Made by a program: the position numbers and the translations under genes | Notes under the pieces: generated by a model | What the model was told of the DNA's origin: nothing | The model's input: only the letters and a program-made list of their open reading frames with translations | Databases searched by the model: none | In this document: piece by piece, positions 26,828 to 35,575 of the stretch | How positions within the stretch are numbered: the stretch's first letter is position 1 | Layout of the letters: each line of letters opens with the position of its first letter | Source: JBJHBP01 sp050485645 | Lineage (GTDB): Bacteria; Pseudomonadota; Gammaproteobacteria; Steroidobacterales; Rariloculaceae | Assembly: GCA_050485645.1 (NCBI GenBank) | Contig: JBJHBT010000002.1 | Span: 124,001-188,000 of the forward strand | Reading direction: 5' to 3' | DNA: 64,000 bases

Positions 26828-28497
26828 GCCACCGCCTTGTGTGCATCGCCGCCATAGACGGCCTGCTTGAACGGCTCCATGCCCACGCGCCGGTAGGTGT
26901 CGAGAAACCGCTCACCTTCGTCGCGACGCTGAAGATACACGTCGACAATGGCGCGGATGGCTTCCGGCACGTCTTCCTGCGGCAGTCCCGGCCCAAGGCG
27001 ATCGCCCAGCGACGCGTTCTGGTCCGATGAGCCGCCAAGCGTCAGCTGGAAGAATTCCTGACCGCGCTTGTCCACGCCGAGAATACCGATGTGCCCCACA
27101 TGATGGTGACCACAGGCGTTCATGCAACCGGAAATATTGATGGTGAGATTGCCGATCGCTGCCAGCTGGTCGACGTCCACGAATCGGCGGCTGATGTCCT
27201 GCGCAACGGGGATGGAACGGGCATTGGCCAGCGAGCAGTAGTCCAGACCGGGGCAGGCAATGATGTCGGTGAGCAGGCCCAGGTTGGGCGTGGCCAGTTC
27301 AAGTGGCGCCAGCCGGCTCCACAACGCATACAGATCCTGCTGCCGCACATCGGGCAGTACCAGGTTCTGACGGTGGTTGACGCGTATTTCACCGAAACTG
27401 TACTGATCCGCCAGATCGGCCACCGCATCCATCGCATCGGCCGTGATGTCGCCGGGCACGCGGCCGGGCGCCTTGAGCGTCACGTTGACGATGGCATAGC
27501 CGGGCACCTTGTGCTCCACGACATTGCTGCGTAACCAGCGATCGAACTCCGGCTCGGCCACGCGCAGTTTCGCAAGGTTGGCGGCTTCGGACACCAGCGC
27601 CTCGTACGCGGGCGCTGCGAAATAGGCATTGATGCGGTCGATTTCTTCCTGCGGCACTCTAAGCTCGCCATCCCGGATACGCTCCCATTCCTCGTCGACC
27701 AGTTCGCGGTAGCGGTCCAGCCCCATCTGATTGACGATGATCTTGATGCGCGCCTTGTGGATGTTGTCGCGGCGGCCGTGCATGTTGTAGACACGCAGGA
27801 TGGCTTCCACATACGACAGCAGGTGTTCGGGCTCGATCCAGCGGCGGATGGTCTGCCCGATGTACGGCGTGCGTCCCAGCCCGCCACCGACCAGCACCTC
27901 GAAGCCCGGCTGGCCCTGTTCGTTGCGGTACATGCGCAGCCCGATGTCGTGCACTGCGACGGCGGCACGGTCGTTCGGCGCCCCGGTGACAGCGATCTTG
28001 AACTTGCGCGGCAGGTAAGAGAACTCCGGATGGAGAATGGAGTACTGGCGCAACAGCTCACAGTACACACGCGGGTCGTCGATCTCATCTCCGGCCACGC
28101 CGGCATACTGATCGGACGTGATGTTGCGTACGCAGTTGCCGGAGGACTGGATGGCGGTGACTTCCACCTCGGCCAGTTCGGCCAGCACGTCGGCAGCGTC
28201 TTTCAGCTGTATCCAGTTGTACTGGATGTTCTGGCGCGTCGTGAAATGACCGAAACCACGATCATAGGTACGGGCCACATGCGCGAAACGACGCATCTGA
28301 CGCGACGACAGCGTGCCGTACGGTACGTTCACGCGCAGCATGTACGCATGCAGCTGCAGGTAGAGACCGTTCTTCAACCGCAGCGGCCGGAACTGTTCCT
28401 CGCTCAGGTCGCCCTCGAGCCGGCGCTTCACCTGCCGGCGAAACTGGCGGATCCGCTCGGCAACGAGGCGGTGATCGAATTCATCATAGCGATACAT
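26824..28497 (-). CDS. cysI: Siroheme nitrite/sulfite reductase, assimilatory sulfite reductase subunit
   Basis: 557 residues with two ferredoxin-like half-domains and two siroheme/4Fe-4S domains. The cluster cysteines are visible in CPGLDYCSLANARS and GCMNACGHHH. The N-terminal RHFTTRQNIQ-type substrate-site segment appears as GHFTTRQNIQYNW. It reduces sulfite to sulfide (six electrons) in cysteine synthesis. The DUF2849-CysI-DUF934 order is the common arrangement for the NADPH- or ferredoxin-linked form without a CysJ flavoprotein. Nitrite reduction is a possible alternative, but the companions favour sulfite. Confidence 0.92.
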   Translation of the reverse strand: MYRYDEFDHRLVAERIRQFRRQVKRRLEGDLSEEQFRPLRLKNGLYLQLHAYMLRVNVPYGTLSSRQMRRFAHVARTYDRGFGHFTTRQNIQYNWIQLKDAADVLAELAEVEVTAIQSSGNCVRNITSDQYAGVAGDEIDDPRVYCELLRQYSILHPEFSYLPRKFKIAVTGAPNDRAAVAVHDIGLRMYRNEQGQPGFEVLVGGGLGRTPYIGQTIRRWIEPEHLLSYVEAILRVYNMHGRRDNIHKARIKIIVNQMGLDRYRELVDEEWERIRDGELRVPQEEIDRINAYFAAPAYEALVSEAANLAKLRVAEPEFDRWLRSNVVEHKVPGYAIVNVTLKAPGRVPGDITADAMDAVADLADQYSFGEIRVNHRQNLVLPDVRQQDLYALWSRLAPLELATPNLGLLTDIIACPGLDYCSLANARSIPVAQDISRRFVDVDQLAAIGNLTINISGCMNACGHHHVGHIGILGVDKRGQEFFQLTLGGSSDQNASLGDRLGPGLPQEDVPEAIRAIVDVYLQRRDEGERFLDTYRRVGMEPFKQAVYGGDAHKAVA

Positions 28498-28560
28498 ATC
28501 TACATCCGTTCAAATCTGATTGTCGGCGGCCGGGCCTTCAGGCGGCGCCATCGAACAGGG

Positions 28561-28869
28561 TCAGCGCGCTGCCGTACCGCCTGCGCCGATGTTCTCCCGC
28601 CCGGTCTCCACGGTCGGCCCGAAGGCGCGAATCGCCTCACGGTTCGAAGCGGGTCGGCGCGATCCGCCTTCGACGACCACATCGATCAGGTAGGGGTCGA
28701 CCACCCGATTGGCGGCCTCGTGCTGCTTCGCCACCGCCAGCTGGCGCTCCGCTTCCGCATCGTCTTCGATCAGCAGTCCGTCCGCGATGGACTCCACCCA
28801 CTCACCGGTCGCGGTCAGGAATGCAACAAGTCCGGCTTCCAGCCGGCTGGCTATGATCATCTTGGGCAT
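28561..28869 (-). CDS. DUF2849 protein
   Basis: 102 residues. The DUF2849 pattern is clear: MIIASRLEAGLVAFL, GEWVESIADGLLIEDDAEAERQL, VVDPYLIDV and REAIRAFGPT near the C-terminus. This small protein is found immediately upstream of cysI in many proteobacteria and its function is unknown. The ATG at 28869 precedes the conserved MIIASRL by three residues; the next Met is an alternative. It leads the sulfite reductase operon, 63 bp before cysI. Confidence 0.87.
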   Translation of the reverse strand: MPKMIIASRLEAGLVAFLTATGEWVESIADGLLIEDDAEAERQLAVAKQHEAANRVVDPYLIDVVVEGGSRRPASNREAIRAFGPTVETGRENIGAGGTAAR

Positions 28870-29045
28870 TGTGCGGAGCTGACCTCGCTGATTTCGGTAA
28901 TCCCCACCGGGCAGGTGCCTGCCTGCCGAATGGTCCATGCGCCGATTTTACACGTCCACTTAGGACAGCGGGTTATAAGAATGCCTCAGAACCATATGCG
29001 GAAACGGCACACGCCAGCCACTGAACGGCAATAACGCCTTCGAGT

Positions 29046-29080
29046 CTATCCACAGCCTCTGTGGATAACACTGTGAACAA
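29046..29080. promoter_or_regulatory. Cluster of three DnaA boxes
   Basis: CTATCCACA (29046-29054), an inverted TTATCCACA (29060-29068, perfect consensus) and an inverted TTGTTCACA (29072-29080) lie within 35 bp. The first two make a perfect 9-bp dyad with a 3-bp spacer. An AT-rich tract follows at about 29130-29175, with GTCAAAA repeated at an 11-bp step. It may regulate DUF2849-cysI or act as a DnaA titration site. No dnaA, dnaN or rpmH gene is nearby, so an origin is not claimed. Confidence 0.6.
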
Positions 29081-29303
29081 CAGCTGGGCAACAGGGCATG
29101 GCGCCCGCATGCGCTGGCTCTGAAACAGATTGGTCAAAAATACGTCAAAATTCTGATTAACACTATTTTTTCAATGTGTTACGACCCGTTTCAGAAACTC
29201 GACTGAGATTGTTCGCTCAACGCCGTGGCACCACAGAAGACTCTCGAAGGGTGGCCGCGACGCCTGTGCACATCCCGGCCGCCCGCAACAACCGGTGCAC
29301 CGC

Positions 29304-29513
29304 TCAGTTCTCGGGGGGGCCGCCGCCCCACTTCTCCCGATGCGCTGCTTCCGCCTCGGTCTGAACGCGAGCGTGGCGATTACTCAGCAGCAGCGAACCG
29401 GGCGCGCAGACGCGGGCGCGCAGCAGGCCAAGATCGGTGGCCGCATCGAACAGACTGGGATACCAGCGCTCCCAGCCCGGCAGCAGTTGCTCCACTTGCT
29501 CGCGCAGATTCAC
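29304..29513 (-). CDS. Possible small protein
   Basis: 69 residues from a GTG start with GGAGA about 10 nt upstream. The sequence starts MNLREQVEQLLPGWERWYPSL and ends HREKWGGGPPEN, with a balanced, soluble composition unlike shadow frames in this GC-rich DNA. No family is recognised. It lies alone in the long gap between DUF2849 and the hydrolase lipoprotein, so support rests only on start signal and composition. Confidence 0.35.
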   Translation of the reverse strand: MNLREQVEQLLPGWERWYPSLFDAATDLGLLRARVCAPGSLLLSNRHARVQTEAEAAHREKWGGGPPEN

Positions 29514-29843
29514 TGGCGACTTTTCTCCGGCGGACAGGCACGCAGTCGACGCAACGGAACAAACTCAGCGGGGACGTTGCCTCGATGCGCATCCATACTC
29601 CGAAATCTATAGGAGCCGAGCGCCAGTCGCAATGAATTGCCGCAAGGTGTCCGCTTCGGACCGCGGATCCATGACATCGGGTTCACGGCTGCCAACACGG
29701 TCGCTAGAATGTGCGCCGGACGGAAACGGTGATGCATCAGTACTTCATCGCATGGCGCACAGATCGCCGCTCGCCGGTTCCGTTTGCGCAGCAGCAGTTC
29801 GCACGGTCATGAACTGTGAACGCGCGGCAATGATAATGAGGAT
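29514..29843. other. Intergenic region, no supported gene
   Basis: Together with 28870-29303 this makes a gap of nearly 1 kb. Only the DnaA boxes and one doubtful small frame stand out. The short + strand frames here have no ribosome site and no family resemblance. The promoter of the hydrolase lipoprotein should lie in the last 100 bp. Confidence 0.4.
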
Positions 29844-30872
29844 ATGAGTATCAGATATCTGTTCGGATTGATGACGGTCGGGCTGGCCCTGCTGGTGTCC
29901 GGCTGTGTTGCGCACCTGACACGTGATGTGGAACCGCCGGCGTCGTACCAGTACCAGCCGCCTGCCGAGCCGCACCCGCTGTTCACGTACGAACAGCCGG
30001 CGGCGGTGCAGATGTCGGAACCCGTGAACAGCATGCGTCATCACGAGGTGCACAGGGTCAGTTTCGTCTCCGTCGAGCAGGCCGACGAACCGGTCATGGT
30101 CGAAGGTCTGTTCTTCCGCAGCACCGAGCCTGGCCCACGAAAGCTGGTGATCGTGCTGCCGATCTGGGGCACCAGCACCTATCCGCCGAGCCGCATTTCG
30201 CGCGGCTACGCACGCAGGTCCGGTGGAGACGCGCACATACTGTGGGTATTCGGTGAGGCACCGCTGTTCCCCTGGGACCAGATGAGCACCACGGGCAGCG
30301 AGGCCGAATTCGTCCGTATGGCGGAAGAAAGCGCCGAACGCTATCGCGCCGCGGTCGTGGATCTGCGTCGCCTGCTGGACTGGGCTGAAGCGCGTGAGGA
30401 CGTCGACGGGTCGCGCATCGCCGTGGTCGGATTCAGCATGAGCGCGCTGGTGGCCGCCACCACCGTTGCCAATGACCACAGGCTGTCGGCTGCCGTGCTG
30501 ATGGTGGGTGCCGCCGAGTTCGCCAATGTTTTCGCCACCTGCGGACACCGCGCCGGCGAGGTGCGGGCGCATGTCATGAGGGAATACGGCTGGTCGCTGG
30601 AGCGGTATCGCGATTTCTTTGACGGTCTGTTCGATCCCGCCGACCCGATCAACTATCCGGGCCGCTTCAACCGCGACAATATCCTGATGATCGACGCACG
30701 CTTCGATGACTGCATGCCGCGGTCGTCACGCGAAGCGCTGTGGGAGGTGACCGGCTTCCCGCGACGCATCGTTCTGCTGTCGCGCCACCGGCGCGCGTTC
30801 TATGCGATGACCCCGCTGGGCCTGAATGTCGTCAGGCGCAGGATCTACCGGTTCCTCGACGAAACACTGTAG
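29844..30872 (+). CDS. Alpha/beta-hydrolase-fold lipoprotein
   Basis: 342 residues. The signal MSIRYLFGLMTVGLALLVSGC ends in a good lipobox, so the protein is a lipoprotein. The hydrolase fold is visible from about 80 on: KLVIVLPIWGTSTYP (oxyanion strand), IAVVGFSMSALVA (nucleophile elbow G-x-S-x-S), NILMIDARFDDCMP (acid strand) and a late His in LLSRHRRAFY. It resembles dienelactone-hydrolase-like esterases acting in the periplasm; the substrate is unknown. It precedes the riboswitch-controlled FAD oxidase by 330 bp. Confidence 0.8.
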   Translation: MSIRYLFGLMTVGLALLVSGCVAHLTRDVEPPASYQYQPPAEPHPLFTYEQPAAVQMSEPVNSMRHHEVHRVSFVSVEQADEPVMVEGLFFRSTEPGPRKLVIVLPIWGTSTYPPSRISRGYARRSGGDAHILWVFGEAPLFPWDQMSTTGSEAEFVRMAEESAERYRAAVVDLRRLLDWAEAREDVDGSRIAVVGFSMSALVAATTVANDHRLSAAVLMVGAAEFANVFATCGHRAGEVRAHVMREYGWSLERYRDFFDGLFDPADPINYPGRFNRDNILMIDARFDDCMPRSSREALWEVTGFPRRIVLLSRHRRAFYAMTPLGLNVVRRRIYRFLDETL

Positions 30873-31006
30873 TCGCCGGCGGCTCGGAGGCGGCTCGGAG
30901 CGCGGTTCTGGCGTGTTGCCGGCGGATTCCCGGCCGCCGCCAAGCGCAGGTCGGCCTGAACCGGCGGCGAATCGCGCCATGAACCCCATAACCCTGAACT
31001 GGTCGC

Positions 31007-31035
31007 TTGCGCATCCCCCTCATGTGAGCGATATT
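31007..31035 (+). promoter_or_regulatory. Candidate promoter for the riboswitch transcript
   Basis: TTGCGC (31007-31012) and GATATT (31030-31035) are separated by exactly 17 bp. Transcription would start near 31042, at the first base pair of the aptamer P1 stem. The -10 matches consensus at four of six positions. Confidence 0.45.
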
Positions 31036-31037
31036 CG

Positions 31038-31128
31038 ACTCGCTGACAGGGTAAACCCGGTGAAAACCGGGGACACAAAGCCACCGGTCTACAGGATTCA
31101 TTCCCATGACGGCGGGGTTGCCAGCTTG
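31038..31128 (+). ncRNA. Cyclic-di-GMP-I (GEMM-I) riboswitch aptamer
   Basis: The class I c-di-GMP aptamer is recognisable. The core GACAGGGTAAACC leads to P2 (CCCGGT, GAAA tetraloop, ACCGGG at 31056-31071), then GGACACAAAGCC, a P3 arm carrying the tetraloop receptor strand, and the closing GGCGGGGTTGCC. P1 forms between GCTG (31042-31045) and CAGC (31122-31125). The GGG in the joining segment, without an A substitution, favours c-di-GMP over cGAMP. A 6-bp hairpin (31129-31146) follows directly and may be the expression platform. The controlled gene is the FAD oxidoreductase 60 bp further on. Confidence 0.9.
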
Positions 31129-31146
31129 CGGCGCGCCTTTGCGCCG
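31129..31146 (+). terminator. Hairpin after the riboswitch, possible expression platform
   Basis: CGGCGC, a 6-nt loop and GCGCCG form immediately after the aptamer. There is no U-run behind it, so it may be an incomplete terminator or a structural switch element acting on translation rather than a standard intrinsic terminator. Confidence 0.4.
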
Positions 31147-31205
31147 TGACCCGCCCGTTTCCCGATGCCCGGTAGCCAGCTCGTTCACCGCAGAGAGAAG
31201 CGCCC

Positions 31206-32561
31206 ATGGCCACCGCCGTCGCACGCAAGGATCAGGTTCGCCAGCCGGCGCCGTCCGCAACCGCAACCGTGGTTTCACCACGATCAGCTACCGAAATCGC
31301 GGAAATCATGCAGGACCGCACACGCTACCCCTCCCCCCTGCGGCCGGTTGGCTCCGGCAGCAGCGCCACACGCTGCATCAGCGCCGGAGGCGGCACCGTC
31401 ATGGACCTGAGTGGCATGGACAGGGTGCTGCGCACAGGCGACGACACGGTCACGGTGCAACCGGGCATCACACTCAGCGAACTGGCCGACATTCTCAGCG
31501 AACAGCAGCTTGAGCTGATTGGCGGCTTCGACCTGGCCAATCGCACCGCCGGAGGCGCGGTCTGCAGCGCGACACTGGAGCCGTCCATGCAGGGCGACGC
31601 CGGGCAGTTCGCCGCCCATGCCACACAGATCAAACTGGTGACGCCGCAGGGCAAGCGCTTTGTCGCCAATGAGAGCAACCGCAACCTGCTGGCGCTGATG
31701 AGGCTGAGCTACGGACTGCTCGGCGTGGTGTACGAGATCACGCTGCGCGTACGCCCGGTGCAGGGGTTCGCGGTACACAGCGCGCGCAGTTCGTTTCGCG
31801 ATTTCGCCAAGCTCGGCAGTCGGCTCACCGACGCGACATCGGGCCTGAAAATGTACCTGCTGCCGTTCCGCGACAGGGTGTACTTCGAACTGCGCCGTCC
31901 CGCAGCGGAGGGCGTGGCCGGCCGACGCTTCGCGTGGCGGCTGCGGGACTGGACGGTGAATGCCGCGCTGCCGGATGTAGTCAGGTCCATCAGTCGTGCC
32001 GTGCCATTGCACGGACTGCGCTACCCGCTGATCGACAGCATGGGCCTGCTGGCGCAGCGCGTGCTGAGCAGCCAGATCCTGCGTAACGGCAGCCACGCAC
32101 TGGAACAAAGCGGCCGCATACGCATGCTCGGCGGACGAAGCCGGCTGCAGTATTCCACCTGGGGTTTCCCTGCCGCCGATTTCGGCAACATCGCACTGGC
32201 CTACAAGCTGATGTGCCAGGAGCACTACACGCGCACCGGCTTTCGCTGCGACATGCCGTCGGTTGCCTTTCGTCTCAACGAGGACCGCAGCGCGCTGCTG
32301 TCACCGTCGTTCGACGGCCCGCTGGTCACCCTCACGGCGATCTCCACCAGCCGGGACAGCTGGGATGACTTCGCGCTGGAGTTTGCCGAGTTTGCAATCC
32401 GTCACGGCGCGGTTGCACTGTTCAATCAGACAGCGCACGCCAACCCCGGCCAGATCACGCAGGCGCTGGGTCAGCGACTGCAGTTCTTCACACGCATCCG
32501 CAGAGAACTTGATCCTCAGGACCGTCTGCTGAATCCGTTCTTCGCAACAACGATGCGCTGA
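31206..32561 (+). CDS. FAD-binding oxidoreductase (VAO/lactone-oxidase-like)
   Basis: 451 residues. The N-terminal FAD_binding_4 domain is clear: VSPRSATEIAEIM, PVGSGSSATRC, GDDTVTVQPGITLSELADIL, GGFDLANRTAGGAVCSATLEPSMQG and YGLLGVVYEITLRVRP. The C-terminal half ends QFFTRIRRELDPQDRLLNPFF, as in aldonolactone oxidases (L-gulono- or D-arabinono-lactone type). No signal peptide is seen. A GAGAGAAG block precedes the ATG. Its c-di-GMP riboswitch is unusual for this family and may tie it to biofilm or polysaccharide metabolism. The substrate is not determined. Confidence 0.88.
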   Translation: MATAVARKDQVRQPAPSATATVVSPRSATEIAEIMQDRTRYPSPLRPVGSGSSATRCISAGGGTVMDLSGMDRVLRTGDDTVTVQPGITLSELADILSEQQLELIGGFDLANRTAGGAVCSATLEPSMQGDAGQFAAHATQIKLVTPQGKRFVANESNRNLLALMRLSYGLLGVVYEITLRVRPVQGFAVHSARSSFRDFAKLGSRLTDATSGLKMYLLPFRDRVYFELRRPAAEGVAGRRFAWRLRDWTVNAALPDVVRSISRAVPLHGLRYPLIDSMGLLAQRVLSSQILRNGSHALEQSGRIRMLGGRSRLQYSTWGFPAADFGNIALAYKLMCQEHYTRTGFRCDMPSVAFRLNEDRSALLSPSFDGPLVTLTAISTSRDSWDDFALEFAEFAIRHGAVALFNQTAHANPGQITQALGQRLQFFTRIRRELDPQDRLLNPFFATTMR

Positions 32562-32604
32562 CGCCCGGTGGCGATCAGCGCATCGTCGATATCGGGCGTC
32601 AGCG
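32556..32604. terminator. Shared hairpin over two convergent stop codons
   Basis: CGCTGACGCCCG (32556-32567) and its perfect complement (32593-32604) form a 12-bp stem around 25 nt. Each arm contains the TGA stop of one of the two convergent genes (the FAD oxidase and sat/cysC). The hairpin reads identically on both strands. Confidence 0.6.
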
Positions 32605-34311
32605 GATGAAGCCCAGGCTTTCCAGTTTGACGATGATGCGGTGCGCGACCAGATCCGGCGTCAGATCGGATGTGTCCACCTTCATCTCGGGCTTCTCCGG
32701 CTCCTCGTACGGATCGTCGATTCCGGTAAAACCCTTGATCAGACCGGCCCGCGCCTTGGCATAGAGGCCCTTGCGGTCGCGCGTTTCGCAGACGTCGATC
32801 GGCGTGGCTACGTGGATTTCGATGAATCCGCCCACCGGCTCGATCATGTCGCGCACCTTGCTGCGCGTTGACGCATAGGGCGCGATCGGCGCACAGATCG
32901 CGATACCGCCGTTCTTGGTGATCTCGCTCGCCACGTAGCCGATACGCAGGATATTGAGGTCACGGTGCTCCTTGGAGAAGCCGAGCTCGCTGGACAGGTG
33001 CTTGCGCACCATGTCACCGTCGAGCAGCGTCACCGGGCGCCCACCCATCTCCATCAGCTTGACCATCAGCGCATTCGCGATGGTGGACTTGCCGGCGCCC
33101 GACAGCCCGGTGAAAAACACCGTAAAGCCCTGGCGGTGACGTGGCGGGTGAGTACGCCGCAGCTCCTCCACCACCTCGGGAACCGAAAACCACTCCGGGA
33201 TGTCCAGGCCTTCCTGCAGGCGACGACGCAGCTCGGTCCCGGAGATCGACAGCACGCGGGTGTCCCTGTCGACCTCGTCTTCGGGCATGTACTGCGCGCG
33301 ATCCTCCACGTAGACCATGTTGCGGAACGGCACCATCGTGATATCGAGCTCGTCGGCATGCGCCTGCATCAGCTCCTGGGCATCGTACGGCCCGTAGAAC
33401 GGCTTGCCATCGCTGCCATTGCCAGGCCCTGCGTGGTCGCGACCGACGATGAAATGCGTGCAGCCATAGTTCTTGCGAATGATGGCGTGCCACAGTGCCT
33501 CGCGCGGTCCGGCCATGCGCATGGCCAGCGGCAGCAGGCTCAGCGCCGTGGTCTGTTCGGGATAGTGCGACAGCAGATGCTCGTAGCAGCGCACGCGCGT
33601 GAAGTGATCGACATCGCCGGGTTTGGTCATCCCGACCACAGGATGAATCAGCAGATTTGCTTCGGCTTCCTTGGCAGCCCGGAAGGTAAGCTCCAGATGC
33701 GCGCGATGCATGGGGTTGCGGGTCTGGAATGCCACCACGCGGCGCCAGCCCAGTTTCTGGAAGCGTTCGCGAAGTTCGCGCGGCTCATCGCGCAGATGCT
33801 TGAAATCGTAGTGTGTGGGGCGCTCCACGCCACGCAGCTTTCCGCCCAGGTACACATCGTGGGTATCACGCATCAGATAGCGCACGGCCGGATGGGCTTC
33901 ATCGGTGGTGCCGAACACGGCCTTCGCCTCGGCCGCCTTGTCGGGACGATAGATGTCGGAAATTTCCAGCGTCGCAATCAGCACGCCTTCCTGGTCACGC
34001 AGTGCCAGCGTGTTGCCTTTGGCAAGGTTCTCCGCGAACGACTCACGCACGTCCAGATTGATCGGGATCGGCCACAACACGCCGTTCGCCAGGCGCATCG
34101 ACTTGAGCACGCCGCGATAGTCTTCCTCGCCGAGAAAGCCCTCCAGTGGCGAGAACGCACCGTTCAACAGCAGTTCCAGGTCACAGATCTGACGCATGGT
34201 CAGATCCCAGGATGGCAGATCCCGCGCCCGCTGTTTCTCTTCCTGCGCTGCCGATTCGCTCAGATACAGGTTCTTGAGCTCCCCGCCGTGAGGTTCCTTG
34301 AACGCTCCCAT
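32599..34311 (-). CDS. Bifunctional sulfate adenylyltransferase/adenylylsulfate kinase
   Basis: 570 residues. Residues 1-390 are ATP sulfurylase with QTRNPMHRAH (substrate motif) and FIVGRDHAGPGN. Residues 400-570 are APS kinase with the intact P-loop GLSGAGKST and LLDGDMVRKHLS. Together they convert sulfate to APS and then PAPS in the cytoplasm. The Sat-then-CysC order is that of single-chain bacterial enzymes, distinct from CysDN. The product could feed sulfate assimilation (cysI lies 4 kb away, but no PAPS reductase is present) or sulfation reactions. The nearest gene on the same strand is a malonyltransferase. Confidence 0.95.
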   Translation of the reverse strand: MGAFKEPHGGELKNLYLSESAAQEEKQRARDLPSWDLTMRQICDLELLLNGAFSPLEGFLGEEDYRGVLKSMRLANGVLWPIPINLDVRESFAENLAKGNTLALRDQEGVLIATLEISDIYRPDKAAEAKAVFGTTDEAHPAVRYLMRDTHDVYLGGKLRGVERPTHYDFKHLRDEPRELRERFQKLGWRRVVAFQTRNPMHRAHLELTFRAAKEAEANLLIHPVVGMTKPGDVDHFTRVRCYEHLLSHYPEQTTALSLLPLAMRMAGPREALWHAIIRKNYGCTHFIVGRDHAGPGNGSDGKPFYGPYDAQELMQAHADELDITMVPFRNMVYVEDRAQYMPEDEVDRDTRVLSISGTELRRRLQEGLDIPEWFSVPEVVEELRRTHPPRHRQGFTVFFTGLSGAGKSTIANALMVKLMEMGGRPVTLLDGDMVRKHLSSELGFSKEHRDLNILRIGYVASEITKNGGIAICAPIAPYASTRSKVRDMIEPVGGFIEIHVATPIDVCETRDRKGLYAKARAGLIKGFTGIDDPYEEPEKPEMKVDTSDLTPDLVAHRIIVKLESLGFIR

Positions 34312-34404
34312 CGTTTACATCGCTCCTACATTGATGACTGGTACCGCAGCGCCGCCCGCATGAAGGACGCGGGTATGCGGCTGCTGTCGGCTGTGATCGG
34401 TGCC

Positions 34405-35385
34405 CTAGGCCGCACCGAGCGTGTCGGCCGCGGCACGAATGCCGGCCGCGTTGATCGCAGGCAGATACTGCGCGGTGAAGTCCTGCACCTTCATCGCCTT
34501 CCTGAACATACCTTCGAGGTTGGGACGTTTGTCCTCGGGCGTCGCTCCCTTGCCGATGCCACCGCCAAACTCGATGACGGTGTCGAAACCCGACGCCATT
34601 GCGGTGCGCATGCACCCGACCCACTGCACGGGATTGAACAGCTGGAAGAACAGCCGTGACCGGATCGAGTCCGCCACGGCGTCGTGCACCGTGCCGGTGT
34701 AGTTGGACAGTACGTCGACACCGGGTGCCGCGAAGACAACTTTTTCCAGCACCGCACGGTATTCCATGGCTGCGCCGACCATCAGATACGTGTGGAACGC
34801 ACCCTCGGTATTCAGACGGATGGCCCGCTTGCCCGGAAAGCTCGTGCCCAGGTCATCGATCAGCCTGTCCAGATCGGCATCGTCGCCGGCGACGACGGTC
34901 TGATCATGGAGGTTGCAGCCGCCTATGCCGCAGAAATGCCGGTCCGCCAGTGCGCGGGCGGAGTCCACGTCCAGTGTCGTGGCGGCCATGCCACCGCGCC
35001 CAAGCTCGCCCATCAGTCTGCCGCGCTCCTGGACCAGCGCCAGCGCGTCCTCAAAGCCCAGCACGCCGGCAGCGACCAGCGCCGTATACTCGCCCAGGCT
35101 GTGGCCGCCGGCGATGACCGGGGCCACCGCATCACCGGCAAGGCTGCGAAACGACTCAAGACAGGCGTACTCGTGGGTCAGCAGCGCAGGCTGGGTAAAA
35201 CGCGTCCTGTCGAGGTCGCCCTGCGGATCACGGAAACTGAGTTCGGTGATGTCGTAGCCGAGTACCGCCGAAGCCCGCTGATAAATCTCGCGGGCCACAG
35301 CGAACTCCTCGACCAGGTCGGTACCCATGCCGACATACTGTGCGCCCTGTCCGGGAAATACGAAGAACAGCCTGCGTTCAGACAC
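34405..35385 (-). CDS. ACP S-malonyltransferase (FabD/AT-domain family)
   Basis: 326 residues with the acyltransferase signatures FVFPGQGAQYVGMG, GHSLGEYTALVAAG (catalytic Ser in G-H-S-x-G), GGMAATTL, a LNTEGAFHTYLM segment with the catalytic His, and NPVQWVGCMRTA. It is closer to stand-alone acyltransferases of polyketide-type pathways than to housekeeping FabD, because no fab genes are nearby and the C-terminus is longer. It transfers malonyl groups from CoA to ACP. The GTG at 35385 is chosen because the fold starts seven residues later; a TTG at 35445 is an alternative. It lies 93 bp upstream of sat/cysC on the same strand. Confidence 0.88.
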   Translation of the reverse strand: MSERRLFFVFPGQGAQYVGMGTDLVEEFAVAREIYQRASAVLGYDITELSFRDPQGDLDRTRFTQPALLTHEYACLESFRSLAGDAVAPVIAGGHSLGEYTALVAAGVLGFEDALALVQERGRLMGELGRGGMAATTLDVDSARALADRHFCGIGGCNLHDQTVVAGDDADLDRLIDDLGTSFPGKRAIRLNTEGAFHTYLMVGAAMEYRAVLEKVVFAAPGVDVLSNYTGTVHDAVADSIRSRLFFQLFNPVQWVGCMRTAMASGFDTVIEFGGGIGKGATPEDKRPNLEGMFRKAMKVQDFTAQYLPAINAAGIRAAADTLGAA

Positions 35386-35575
35386 CTTACGCCCACATTC
35401 CGTGTAGTGGAGAACGAGGCCGGGAAGAAATCCCGGGCTCGACAAAGCTGTTCAGGGTAGCGTTTTCGGGGTGGATTCTCAAGGCGGTGCGCGGCGCGCA
35501 GGCAAGCCTCGGCGTGGCCCGGGGCGCGGCGGACGGCCGCCGGATGGCCACAGCAGCGCAGCAGAAAAGCGCCGA

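Noticed and set aside
28950..29200. Chromosomal replication origin
   Set aside because: Only three DnaA-like boxes are present and none of the usual origin genes (dnaA, dnaN, rpmH, mnmG) is nearby; kept only as a DnaA-box cluster.
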